A stretch of 64,000 nt of DNA, from NCBI RefSeq assembly GCF_010078385.1, contig NZ_SIJC01000005.1, forward strand, positions 186,001-250,000. The letters are read 5' to 3'. Shown piece after piece: positions 8,639 to 17,151 of this stretch. The notes beneath the pieces are model-generated. The model saw nothing but the letters and a program-made list of their open reading frames with translations. It made no database searches and was not told where the DNA came from. Origin of the DNA: Chengkuizengella sediminis. GTDB taxonomy: Bacteria; Bacillota; Bacilli; Paenibacillales; KCTC-33759. Made by a program: the position numbers and the translations under genes. Every line of letters starts with the position of its first letter. The stretch's first letter is position 1.

Positions 8639-8949
8639 CCTATAATTCATCATTCTAATTTTCAATGACAATCACCTGCTCGACCTTTTCCCCCATTTCC
8701 ACCCCCTCACTATCTCCATGATGCTTTAAAAAATTGGTCATTTTCACCATTTTTCACTTTAAAAGCTTTTAATAGGCGAAACAATTATACAAAGAGGACG
8801 TTCCTAACATATGATGGTGTATAGAGTTTGTTGGATCCTTGAGTATAATAATTTTTTATGGGTTCTATCTACAAATATAGATAACCAAACTAACAAAAAA
8901 AAACCATCGGTTCGGCAAACTCTTTTATGATTTTAAAAAGTAAATAATC
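8639..8949. other. Intergenic region without a supported gene
   Basis: No convincing coding frame. A 28-codon minus-strand frame from about 8744 to 8658 (MTNFLKHHGDSEGVEMGEKV...) has no credible ribosome site. No repeat or RNA structure stands out, except a C-rich patch around 8680-8710. Confidence 0.4.
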
Positions 8950-8978
8950 TTGTCAAAAATATAGTTTAAGAATATACT
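8950..8978 (+). promoter_or_regulatory. Sigma-A promoter of ykwC
   Basis: TTGTCA (8950-8955) and TATACT (8973-8978) are 17 bp apart, each close to consensus, about 50 nt upstream of the ATG at 9029. Confidence 0.65.
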
Positions 8979-9028
8979 TATACAAATTAATATAAATTTT
9001 AAACTTATATGTAGAAAAAGGTGAAGCA

Positions 9029-9916
9029 ATGAACATTGAAAAAAGCAATATAACGATCGGATTTATTGGCATTGGCGTGATGGGAAAAAGCATGGCAGGT
9101 CATTTGTTGAAAGCTGGATATAACTTACATATTTATACTCGAACGAAAGATAAAGCAACTGATCTCATAACTCAAGGTGCAGTATGGAAAAACTCAGTGA
9201 CAGAACTAGCTAAGCAAGCCAATGTGATAATCACAATGATTGGATATCCCCAAGATGTAGAATCCATTTATTTAGGTTCTAATGGAATTATTTCTAATGC
9301 TAATAAAGGAACTTATCTAATCGACATGACAACATCTACACCTACTTTAGCTCAAAAAATAGCTCAAATTGCTAAGGAAAAGGACATGTTTTCTTTAGAT
9401 GCACCTGTTTCTGGCGGTGATATTGGAGCAAGAGAAGCTCGTTTAACCATTATGGTAGGAGGAGAATCTCAAGCCTTTGAAGTTTGTAAACCGATACTTG
9501 AAAAATTGGGAGTAAACATTACCCTTCAAGGAGAAGCAGGAGCAGGACAACATACAAAAATGTGTAATCAAATTGCTATTGCCACTAATATGATTGGGAT
9601 TTGTGAATCAGTTGCATATGCGCAAACTGCTGGACTTGATCCTGAAAAAGTATTGCAAAGTATTTCTGCTGGAGCAGCAGGGAGTTGGTCACTAAGCAAT
9701 CTAGCTCCAAGAATCATCAAAGAGGATTTTGAACCTGGTTTTTTTGTAAAACATTTTATTAAAGATATGGGGATTGCACTAGAGGAAGCATCGTCTATGG
9801 GAATGGAAATGCCGGGGCTCGAACTAGCAAAAAAATTATACGATAAGCTAGCTAATCAAGGAGAAGAAGATCGAGGTACTCAAGCGTTATATAAACTATG
9901 GGAACAAAAAACATAA
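9029..9916 (+). CDS. ykwC: Beta-hydroxyacid dehydrogenase, 3-hydroxyisobutyrate dehydrogenase family (YkwC)
   Basis: A 295-residue NAD(P)-dependent dehydrogenase. The Rossmann motif GFIGIGVMGKSMA spans residues 11-23. The family signature DAPVSGGDIGAREA lies near 130-143, and the catalytic-lysine block GAGQHTKMCNQIA near 170-182. The sequence is very like B. subtilis YkwC over the full length, including GAAGSWSLSNLAPR and the C-terminal LYDKLANQGEE. The family oxidises short beta-hydroxyacids or reduces semialdehydes; the physiological substrate of YkwC is unknown. AAGGTG lies 6 nt upstream of the ATG. It has its own promoter and terminator, so it is monocistronic. Confidence 0.9.
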   Translation: MNIEKSNITIGFIGIGVMGKSMAGHLLKAGYNLHIYTRTKDKATDLITQGAVWKNSVTELAKQANVIITMIGYPQDVESIYLGSNGIISNANKGTYLIDMTTSTPTLAQKIAQIAKEKDMFSLDAPVSGGDIGAREARLTIMVGGESQAFEVCKPILEKLGVNITLQGEAGAGQHTKMCNQIAIATNMIGICESVAYAQTAGLDPEKVLQSISAGAAGSWSLSNLAPRIIKEDFEPGFFVKHFIKDMGIALEEASSMGMEMPGLELAKKLYDKLANQGEEDRGTQALYKLWEQKT

Positions 9917-9928
9917 TAAATAATTTTG

Positions 9929-9972
9929 AGCCCCCGTAACCTTAATAATGAATGAACAAAGGGGCTTTTTTT
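9929..9972 (+). terminator. Terminator after ykwC
   Basis: AGCCCC (9929-9934) pairs with GGGGCT (9961-9966), followed by a run of seven T. The loop is long (26 nt). The element lies between convergent genes. Confidence 0.7.
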
Positions 9973-9989
9973 CACCATTAAATTCTCAT

Positions 9990-10367
9990 TTAAACAAGAA
10001 ATCTTTTCGATATTTCAATCATACGTTTTCGATTCACGCCCATATCAGAATAGCCAGTTCGTGAAGCTGAACGGTAGTGAATCACCTTCTCGTGTTCATC
10101 AAGGTAGAATTCAACATCGTCTACAAAACGAAATAATTTTGTTGTGAAGGTTACATGTAAGTAAATATTATCCTCACTAACTATATTCGTTCTAGGCATT
10201 TCTTTTATTACTTTTTTCATTTTTTCCATTGCTTTTTCATTTGAAATTGTATATGGAATTGGCTCCATTTTCTTGGATTCATCCACTGTCTGAGTCGACA
10301 CACAATTCGGAGATTTTGGACACTCTGCTAGTTTTCCCTCTGTTATTCCAAGTTGAACTTTAGGCAT
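9990..10367 (-). CDS. DUF1499 family protein
   Basis: A 125-residue protein matching DUF1499. The conserved CPKSPNCVST segment lies near residues 16-25, and the C-terminal FVDDVEFYLDE...IHYRSASRTGYSDMGVNRKR block carries the family signature (RSASR-x-G-x-SD-x-G-x-NRKR). There is no signal peptide or membrane segment. The function of DUF1499 is unknown; it is often found beside lipid- or membrane-related genes. The start at 10367 follows GAGGTGA at 6 nt. It lies downstream of the lysophospholipase-like gene in the same direction with about 95 nt between, and may be co-transcribed. Confidence 0.85.
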   Translation of the reverse strand: MPKVQLGITEGKLAECPKSPNCVSTQTVDESKKMEPIPYTISNEKAMEKMKKVIKEMPRTNIVSEDNIYLHVTFTTKLFRFVDDVEFYLDEHEKVIHYRSASRTGYSDMGVNRKRMIEISKRFLV

Positions 10368-10461
10368 TACAAATCACCTCGTTTAATTTATAAAAATAAC
10401 AATACACACATCATCATAGTCTTTATTTTTATACTAATTCATCCTTTTTTAATTCATGTTA

Positions 10462-11397
10462 TTAAGTATCCATTTTGTTTAATCTTTCCTGTAACCAGGA
10501 TCTTATATCATGAGTCACTTCATCAAAATTCAATTCATTCAATAATTCATGTCTGGCATCTTTATATAATTTATAAGAAATATCTTTTACACCTGAATTT
10601 TGATATAAACTAACCACTTTTTTTATATCCTTGCCAAAGTTACCCACTGGATCCTTATCACCACTTAGAAAATATATTGGCAAATTCTTAGGAGTCTTTT
10701 GAATATTCTCCAACTTATGCAATTCTTGCACTCCGGATAACATATCATAATAAAAACTGGCTGTACATACACCACCTGTGAAAGGGTCTTCAACGTATTT
10801 ATCAACTTCATTTTCATCTCTTGAAATCCAATCAAATTCTGTCCGATTTGGATGAAAGTTTTTATTAAATTTGCCAAAAATTAGTTTATTCATTCTTGGG
10901 CTTCTTCCGCGTGCTCCCTTTCTTTTCACCTCATATTTAACAATATGCACTCCTAGTTTACCTAATAATCCTCCATCTCCCCCACTTCCAGACAAAATTA
11001 CTCCATCTAATTCTTCACCGTACAGTTGAATATATCTTCTAGTTAAAAAAGAACCCATACTATGTCCAAAAATAAAAACAGGTAAGTCCGGATATTTTTC
11101 TTTAATCATCAAATTTAAAGAATACATATCTTCTACTACGAGCTTCCATCCATCTTTCTCAGCAAAAAATCCTAGATCTTCTTTTGTAACTGCTGTTTTT
11201 CCATGACCTCGATGATCATTCCCAAAAACAGCATAGCCTTCATTAACCAGTGTTTTAGCAAAACGATCATACCTGTCAATGTGTTCGGCCATCCCATGAG
11301 AAATTTGAACTACTGCTTTTGGTTCTTCATCAGGTAACCAGCATTTCACATGAAAAAATGAACCCTTTGATTGAAGTGACAAAATCTCTGTCTTCAT
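10462..11397 (-). CDS. Alpha/beta hydrolase, monoacylglycerol lipase/lysophospholipase type
   Basis: A 311-residue serine hydrolase of the Hydrolase_4 (serine aminopeptidase S33) fold. The oxyanion-hole motif SHGMAEH is near residue 33 and the family signature DHRGHGKT near 61-68. The nucleophile elbow GHSMG is at 111-115 (Ser113), the acid SGDKDPVG near 255, and the catalytic His in DARHELLNE near 288. This layout matches monoacylglycerol lipases and bacterial lysophospholipase-like enzymes (e.g. YtpA/PldB relatives). No signal peptide is seen, so it should act in the cytosol or on the inner membrane face. AAGGAG lies 9 nt before the ATG. Confidence 0.85.
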   Translation of the reverse strand: MKTEILSLQSKGSFFHVKCWLPDEEPKAVVQISHGMAEHIDRYDRFAKTLVNEGYAVFGNDHRGHGKTAVTKEDLGFFAEKDGWKLVVEDMYSLNLMIKEKYPDLPVFIFGHSMGSFLTRRYIQLYGEELDGVILSGSGGDGGLLGKLGVHIVKYEVKRKGARGRSPRMNKLIFGKFNKNFHPNRTEFDWISRDENEVDKYVEDPFTGGVCTASFYYDMLSGVQELHKLENIQKTPKNLPIYFLSGDKDPVGNFGKDIKKVVSLYQNSGVKDISYKLYKDARHELLNELNFDEVTHDIRSWLQERLNKMDT

Positions 11398-11758
11398 TTC
11401 TCTGAACTCCTTCCTAATTGATCCTTTTTTAATAAAATAAATAGTACTTATTACTTTTTTTCAAAATCCTGAATTGAAATCTATAATATGTATATTGATT
11501 CTATATTTTACAAGTTAGTTGCAACTTCATTTTACTATTACGCATGTTATACTAGTTATATAGTTAAACATACATAAAGATTGATTTATAACCTTATCAT
11601 ATTCAATTACATAACAATTTAGCGAGATATCACCGAATCGGAAACCTATATCATCTTGGTATATTTTGATAATATCATTTTGAGATGAACAAAGATACAT
11701 TATCTAATCAAATATTATGTATGTTCCTATAATAAAAACATGAATAGGAGTTTACAAG
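11398..11758. other. Intergenic region between divergent genes
   Basis: An AT-rich stretch of 361 nt with no supported gene. It must hold both divergent promoters. A TATAAT at 11728-11733 fits a -10 box for the CAP-domain gene, but no good -35 is seen at 17 bp. Confidence 0.4.
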
Positions 11759-12688
11759 ATGATTAAAAAGTTTAAGTTTGTACTCATAATATTATTATTG
11801 TCTTCATTAATCATGCCTTCGTCTTCACTTGCAGCCACGAATATCTCAGTCGTTGTAGATGGGGAAAAAGTGAATTTTCCAGATTCAGAACCTATTATTG
11901 ATGGGAATAGAGTATTAATTCCACTTCGAGGTGTTTTTGAAAAAATAGGAGCAAAAGTAGATTGGGATAACAATTCGGAAACCATCACTTCAACATTACA
12001 TAGAGGAAATGAACAAAAACAAGTGATTATGAAAATTGATTCTAAATTTGTTCATCAAATGGATCAAAACTCTGGGTCAAAGAGTAAAATTTCTAAAATT
12101 GATACAACGGCTAAATCAATAGGCAGTCGAACTTTGATACCTTTAAGAGCAGCGGGAGAAGCATTTGGTTATGAGGTTTTGTGGGATGAGAATCTTTCAA
12201 CAGTCATCATGGAAAAGGGTGAAAGCTTAACATCGAAAGAATCCAGCTTCCAACAATATGAATATATTCAAAGTGATACATATATTCCAGATGAATTTGA
12301 ATTTGAAGTATTTTTTTTAACAAATGAACAAAGAGTAAATAACAGATTAACACCATTAGCTTTAAATGCCAATATAAGTAATGTTGCTAATATTAAATCT
12401 AAGGATATGTTGATTAATCAATATTTTGATCATACTTCCCCAACTTACGGATCACCATTTGATATGATGAAATCCTTTGGTTTGAATTATCGTGCAGCAG
12501 CAGAAAACATTGCTGCTGGGCAAAACACTCCAAAACAGGTAGTGAATGGATGGATGAACAGTTCTGGTCACAGAGCAAATATATTATCAAGCAACTATAC
12601 TCAAATCGGTGTTGGGTATTATTATGGCTCAAATAGCAACTACAGACATTATTGGACTCAACAATTTTTATCTCCTGTCTCTTCATAA
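11759..12688 (+). CDS. Secreted CAP-domain protein with copper amine oxidase N-terminal-like stalk domain
   Basis: A 309-residue exported protein. A Sec signal peptide occupies residues 1-25 (KKFKF, then a hydrophobic core ending SSLAA). Residues about 28-60 and 115-155 form copper-amine-oxidase-N-like modules, recognisable by VLIPLRGVFEKIGAKVDWD and TLIPLRAAGEAFGYEVLWD. These are common non-catalytic cell-surface domains in Firmicutes. Residues about 180-305 are a YkwD-type CAP/SCP domain with HTSP, AAENIAAGQ, GWMNSSGHRANIL and the YWTQQF end. TAGGAG precedes the ATG by 8 nt, and a terminator follows. The biochemical role of bacterial CAP proteins is not settled. Confidence 0.9.
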   Translation: MIKKFKFVLIILLLSSLIMPSSSLAATNISVVVDGEKVNFPDSEPIIDGNRVLIPLRGVFEKIGAKVDWDNNSETITSTLHRGNEQKQVIMKIDSKFVHQMDQNSGSKSKISKIDTTAKSIGSRTLIPLRAAGEAFGYEVLWDENLSTVIMEKGESLTSKESSFQQYEYIQSDTYIPDEFEFEVFFLTNEQRVNNRLTPLALNANISNVANIKSKDMLINQYFDHTSPTYGSPFDMMKSFGLNYRAAAENIAAGQNTPKQVVNGWMNSSGHRANILSSNYTQIGVGYYYGSNSNYRHYWTQQFLSPVSS

Positions 12689-12713
12689 ACTAAGACTAAG
12701 ATATTAACGATCA

Positions 12714-12739
12714 AGTCGTCCACTTTGGACGGCTTTTTT
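12714..12739 (+). terminator. Terminator after the CAP-domain gene
   Basis: AGTCGTCC and GGACGGCT form an 8-bp stem (one G-U pair) with a 5-nt loop, followed by a T-run. Confidence 0.85.
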
Positions 12740-12902
12740 GGATAGTAAAATTAAATTTTGTCATACTTTCTTACTCATAAAAATCTACCGTTATAGAGGG
12801 ACTCGAAAATCATCAACGAAAGATTTTCTTATACTTATGATTGAAAAACACTTGCTTTTTTATGCATTTCATATATCATTTTATATAAAAATACTTATGA
12901 AC

Positions 12903-13412
12903 ATGGGTGAGAACGTGAAAATAGCGGAAAAAAATTTAATTGAAATGTTTGAAACAGCAAAATCTAATTCTGAATATGATTTTGTTAGTGAGCAAATGAA
13001 AGAAAAAGGATATTCCGGTTTTAGTCATTTTTTATATTGGATGAAAGAGCAGCTTAAAACTTATGATGACACAAATGTTTCTGAAGCTACAGAATTGCTT
13101 AATAAAGCAAAGTCCATATTCCCGAATCCGAAAGAGTATAGTCCTTCTTGGGTGAACATCTGGACTCAGCTAGAACAAATTATGCAATATAAAAATGAAG
13201 TATTGAAACAGATTCCATTAAAGAGTCGTACTGGAGAATGGCAAGTGATAATGGATAATCCTTATACACATGAAGCTATAGTTTGTTATCCTGGACTTTC
13301 TTTTATAGAAGCAGCCTACCTTTATGGTTTCTTCCGATTAGATTTAAAACATAATGAGTACATTCGTTTACAAAGAGTTGAGAGCCTTGTTGTATTTAAA
13401 AGGGAAGAGTAA
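12903..13412 (+). CDS. Hypothetical protein
   Basis: I do not recognise the family. The credible product is about 165-170 residues, soluble and mixed-charge. It has a helical N-terminal half (EKNLIEMFETAKSNSEYDF...) and an aromatic-rich C-terminal half (PSWVNIWTQLEQIMQYK, YPGLSFIEAAYLYGFFRLDL, LQRVESLVVFKREE). The frame is open further upstream to 12738, but that extension runs through AT-rich DNA next to a terminator and looks non-coding. Start codons at 12897, 12903 (ATG) and 12915 (GTG, with GGTGA only 4 nt before) are all possible; 12903 is a compromise. It stands alone between a terminator and a large hairpin. Confidence 0.6.
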   Translation: MGENVKIAEKNLIEMFETAKSNSEYDFVSEQMKEKGYSGFSHFLYWMKEQLKTYDDTNVSEATELLNKAKSIFPNPKEYSPSWVNIWTQLEQIMQYKNEVLKQIPLKSRTGEWQVIMDNPYTHEAIVCYPGLSFIEAAYLYGFFRLDLKHNEYIRLQRVESLVVFKREE

Positions 13413-13490
13413 TTATTTAAGACTTTTTCAGGAAAAGGAATATTAGGTTTAAATGTTTCAGTTGTTAGTTGGACTGGACTGGTTAAATAA

Positions 13491-13530
13491 ATAGGCGGAG
13501 TATTTACATCAATGTAAATACTCCGCCTAT
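13491..13530. terminator. Long perfect hairpin between convergent genes
   Basis: Two perfectly complementary 19-nt arms (13491-13509 and 13512-13530, beginning ATAGGCGGAG and ending CTCCGCCTAT) are separated by only 2 nt. It lies between the 3-prime ends of convergent genes. There is no long T-run on either side, so it is an atypical bidirectional terminator or mRNA end stabiliser. Confidence 0.6.
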
Positions 13531-13556
13531 ATGTTTCTAAATATTAACTTCCTGTA

Positions 13557-14519
13557 CTATCGACTTCCTAGTTCGTAAGGTTTACCTAAAGCAGATGGTG
13601 CATCTGCACGTCCAATTAATCCTGCTAAGACTAATATCGTAAGAACATAAGGAAGTATAAGTATAAAATCAACTGGAACATAGTCTGTAACACCCGATTG
13701 CTGCAGCACTGATCTTAATGCTGTTGCCATTCCAAAAAATAATGCAGCAAACATCGTTTTCGTTGGATGCCACTTACCAAAAATGAGCGCAGCTAATGCG
13801 ATAAAACCTTGTCCAGATATCGTACTATGAGTAAAGTTATTTGTTGTAGTTAATACAAGAGTTGCACCACCCATCGCTGCTAAAGCTCCGCTAATCATCA
13901 CCGCAATATAACGAGTGCGGAAAACATTAATCCCCATCGTATCAGCAGCTTTAGGATGCTCACCAACAGCTCTCAATCTCAAACCAAATGGTGTTTTAAA
14001 TAAAACCACATAAGAGATAATAACAACGAATAACATAATGATGCTGGTAGGGTAAGCTCTAAAAAGTGCGCCTACGGCTGGGAGATCTGCAAGAAATGGT
14101 ATCTCCCATTTATCAAAAGAAGCTTTTAAAGTTTTAGTTTGCGCAGAACCATTAAATAAAACTTTAGTAAAGTAAATAGCTACTCCAATTGCTAAAAAGT
14201 TCAGTGCAATACCGCTAACAACTTGATCTGCACGATATCTGATAGATGCAACCGCATGTGGCAAGGAAAAGATAATACCCGCAACTATCGCACTAATAAA
14301 ACCGATCCATGGTGAGATAATGCTACCTCCTAAGGCTTGATCCACAAAAAAGGTAACCACTGCACCTGTAAAAGCTCCTATGATCATAAGCCCTTCTAAC
14401 GCAATGTTAACTACTCCGGAACGTTCAGAAAACATGCCTCCTATGGCTGCAAATACTAAAGCCGTAGAAAAAACTATAGTATTGTGCGTAAGATCAACAA
14501 TCAATTTTAGCCATTCCAT
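13557..14519 (-). CDS. nupQ: Nucleoside ABC transporter permease (NupQ-like)
   Basis: A 320-residue integral membrane permease of the branched-chain amino acid/ribose (BPD_transp_2) type with about eight to ten hydrophobic segments. Typical blocks are GGMFSERSGVVNIALEGLMIIGAF at the N-terminus and the EHPKAADTMGINVFRTRYIAV cytoplasmic coupling loop near residues 185-205. It is the last gene of a four-gene operon with a BMP lipoprotein, a double ATPase and a second permease. The arrangement and sequence match the B. subtilis guanosine importer NupNOPQ. Only 1 nt separates it from nupP; AGGAGGA lies 8 nt before the start, inside nupP. Confidence 0.85.
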   Translation of the reverse strand: MEWLKLIVDLTHNTIVFSTALVFAAIGGMFSERSGVVNIALEGLMIIGAFTGAVVTFFVDQALGGSIISPWIGFISAIVAGIIFSLPHAVASIRYRADQVVSGIALNFLAIGVAIYFTKVLFNGSAQTKTLKASFDKWEIPFLADLPAVGALFRAYPTSIIMLFVVIISYVVLFKTPFGLRLRAVGEHPKAADTMGINVFRTRYIAVMISGALAAMGGATLVLTTTNNFTHSTISGQGFIALAALIFGKWHPTKTMFAALFFGMATALRSVLQQSGVTDYVPVDFILILPYVLTILVLAGLIGRADAPSALGKPYELGSR

Positions 14520-14520
14520 G

Positions 14521-15591
14521 TTATTGTTCCTCCTGTTTATTCACATTCAATGCATTCATTAGCTTTTTAAAAATTAACCTTGCCGCTACAAAGTAAATGA
14601 CAAGCGCAATGACAATATTGATTATTTCAAATGGTACGCCAGCTCCAAGTTTCATCCCAGTAGCTCCAAAGGTTAAAGTCCCTAATAAAAATGCACCGAC
14701 GACTGAACCAAACGCAGCGTTCCCACCTAATAATGCGACAGCAATTCCATCAAAACCATAACCCTGGAAGGCTGGCAATATAATCACACTATGAGTCACA
14801 CCAAGTACTTCTACAGCACCGCCTAGTCCTGCGAACATTCCGCTAATAACCATTGCCTTCATGATATTCCCTTTTACATTAATTCCTGCATATTCGGCTG
14901 CATGTGGATTTAGACCTACAGAACGCAGCTCGTATCCCTGTTTCATTTTCTGTAATATCACATAAAACACAACCGCACAAAGAAGTGCAATTAAAAATCC
15001 AAAATGTACACGTGCATTATTAAACATGTCAGTCAAAAATGAAAAAGATAACCAAGAACTTTGAGCAAGTGTTTCTGATTTCTGTTGACCTTTTTCTAAC
15101 AAATGTACACGAATTAAATAATTTGATAAATATAAAGCAATCCAGTTCAACATAATGGTAGTGATAACTTCATGAACTCCTCTAGAGGCTTTCAGAAAAC
15201 CAGCAATGCCTCCCCATAAACCACCAACGATACCTCCGACAATAACGGCTAACGGCATATGAATGATCGCTGGAAGATCAAGCATAATGCCTACGTATGC
15301 TGCAGCGAGAGAACCCATAATAAACTGTCCCTCTGCACCTATATTGAAAAGTCCAGTCCTAAATGCAAAAGCAACAGCTAGTCCAGTAAATATAAGCGGA
15401 GTGATCGTTCGAATTGTCTCCCCAATTCCATAAACATTACCAAATGCTTTATTAAATAAAGCTTGATAAGCTTCAAACGGGTTATAACCACCAAATAACA
15501 TAATAATGGCCCCTATTATAAGCCCAGCAAACACTGAAATAAGAGGAATGATAATCGACTCTTTTAATAACCAACGTGATAATGTTTTCAT
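14521..15591 (-). CDS. nupP: Nucleoside ABC transporter permease (NupP-like)
   Basis: A 356-residue permease paralogous to the next gene, with about ten membrane segments. Recognisable blocks are the N-terminal FAGLIIGAIIMLFGGYNPFEAY, the GLFNIGAEGQFIMGSLAAAYVG segment, and the coupling loop LRSVGLNPHAAEYAGINV near residues 222-239. It forms the heterodimeric membrane channel with NupQ. The start ATG overlaps the stop of the ATPase gene by 4 nt, so the two should be translationally coupled. Confidence 0.85.
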   Translation of the reverse strand: MKTLSRWLLKESIIIPLISVFAGLIIGAIIMLFGGYNPFEAYQALFNKAFGNVYGIGETIRTITPLIFTGLAVAFAFRTGLFNIGAEGQFIMGSLAAAYVGIMLDLPAIIHMPLAVIVGGIVGGLWGGIAGFLKASRGVHEVITTIMLNWIALYLSNYLIRVHLLEKGQQKSETLAQSSWLSFSFLTDMFNNARVHFGFLIALLCAVVFYVILQKMKQGYELRSVGLNPHAAEYAGINVKGNIMKAMVISGMFAGLGGAVEVLGVTHSVIILPAFQGYGFDGIAVALLGGNAAFGSVVGAFLLGTLTFGATGMKLGAGVPFEIINIVIALVIYFVAARLIFKKLMNALNVNKQEEQ

Positions 15592-17132
15592 TGTTCTTTA
15601 CCTCTTTGGTTTATTTTTCCTCCTGACATCATCAATCCTAGTTCTTGTTCATTCGTTTCTTTTGGATCTACGATGCCAACGATGTTTCCTTCATAAATAA
15701 CTGCAATTCGATCAGATACATTTAATAATTCATCTAATTCCAATGAGATTAACAAAACAGCTTTTCCATTATCGCGTTGTTCGATTAACTTTTTATGAAT
15801 AAATTCAATCGCACCTACGTCTAACCCTCTTGTTGGTTGACCCGCAATCAATAAATCTGGATCACTGTCAATTTCCCGTGCAATAATTGCCTTTTGTTGA
15901 TTACCACCGGACAACGCCCTTGCTGGCGTTTTATGACTCGGTGTACGAACGTCAAACTGTTCAATTAAATCAATTGAATACTGATCAATTTCATCAAATT
16001 TAAGGAATCCATTTTTATTAAATCGAGGATGATAATAATTTTTCAATACCATATTTTCACTCATAGAAAAATCAAGCACTAAACCTCTTTTATGACGATC
16101 CTCAGGAATATGTCCGACTTTTTCCTCCGATATTTGTCTCGGATTAAGCGTTTGCAGACTGGAACCATGTAACGTAATTTCTCCAGAAGTTACTTTTCTT
16201 AATCCAGTTAATACTTCTATCAACTCACTTTGACCATTGCCGTCAACACCTGCAATCCCTAGTATTTCACCAGCATGAATTTCCAAAGAAAGTTCATTTA
16301 AAGCTGGTAAGCCCCTGGTATTCTTAGCATTAACTTTTTCTACGGAGAGAATCTTATCTTTAATCTGAGCCTGGTTTTTTTCTACTGAAAAACTTACCTT
16401 ACGTCCAACCATTTTTGCAGCAAGTTCATCTGGGTTTGTAGTTTCAACGGATACGCTATCGATAACCTTCCCTCGTCTAATAATCGTCACATTATCAGCA
16501 ACTTCCATGATCTCTTTCAGTTTATGAGTGATTAAAATAATCGTTTTTCCCTCTTTAATTAGATTTCTAAAAATATTCATTAACTCCACAATTTCTTGAG
16601 GTGTTAAAACAGCTGATGGTTCATCAAAGATTAAAATATCTGCTCCGCGATATAACGTTTTCAATATCTCAACTCTCTGCTGCATACCTACTGAAATATC
16701 TTTGATCTTAGCATGAGGGTCAACGTCTAAGCCATATTGTTCTGATATTTCATTTATTTTCTTAATTGCTTTACTTTGATTAATGATAAGACCATTTTTG
16801 GGTTCGATGCCTAAAATTATATTTTGAGCAACTGTAAATGGTTCAACCAGCATAAAATGCTGGTGAACCATTCCTATACCCAATTCATTTGCCATATTAG
16901 GGTTTGTTATTACAACTTTGTTGCCGTTGATTAATATATCTCCCTCTTCTGGCTGATAAAGGCCAAATAAAACATTCATCAAAGTAGATTTTCCCGCACC
17001 ATTTTCTCCAAGTAGAGCATGGATTTCACCATGTTTCACTTTAAAGCTAATGGAATCATTTGCTACGATACCAGGAAATCTTTTGGTAATCCCTCTCATT
17101 TCTACTGCTATGTTTTCTTTATTCACCTTCAT
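15588..17132 (-). CDS. nupO: Nucleoside ABC transporter ATPase with two ABC domains (NupO-like)
   Basis: A 514-residue protein with two fused nucleotide-binding domains. The first has Walker A GENGAGKST near residue 43 and a degenerate signature (ISVGMQQRVEIL) with Walker B LIFDEPSAVL. The second has a degenerate Walker A (GVDGNGQSE) but an intact LSGGNQQKAIIAREI signature. Such asymmetry is normal for RbsA/NupO-type ATPases. It energises uptake with NupP, NupQ and the lipoprotein NupN. Start choice is open: the ATG at 17132 has no spaced ribosome site, and the GTG at 17126 has AGGTG 6 nt upstream. Confidence 0.85.
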   Translation of the reverse strand: MKVNKENIAVEMRGITKRFPGIVANDSISFKVKHGEIHALLGENGAGKSTLMNVLFGLYQPEEGDILINGNKVVITNPNMANELGIGMVHQHFMLVEPFTVAQNIILGIEPKNGLIINQSKAIKKINEISEQYGLDVDPHAKIKDISVGMQQRVEILKTLYRGADILIFDEPSAVLTPQEIVELMNIFRNLIKEGKTIILITHKLKEIMEVADNVTIIRRGKVIDSVSVETTNPDELAAKMVGRKVSFSVEKNQAQIKDKILSVEKVNAKNTRGLPALNELSLEIHAGEILGIAGVDGNGQSELIEVLTGLRKVTSGEITLHGSSLQTLNPRQISEEKVGHIPEDRHKRGLVLDFSMSENMVLKNYYHPRFNKNGFLKFDEIDQYSIDLIEQFDVRTPSHKTPARALSGGNQQKAIIAREIDSDPDLLIAGQPTRGLDVGAIEFIHKKLIEQRDNGKAVLLISLELDELLNVSDRIAVIYEGNIVGIVDPKETNEQELGLMMSGGKINQRGKEQ

Positions 17133-17151
17133 CACCTAAATCAAATATTTT

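Noticed and set aside
12738-12902. N-terminal extension of the hypothetical gene ending at 13412
   Set aside because: It begins at the terminator of the CAP-domain gene, has no ribosome site, and its composition is unlike the rest of the product.
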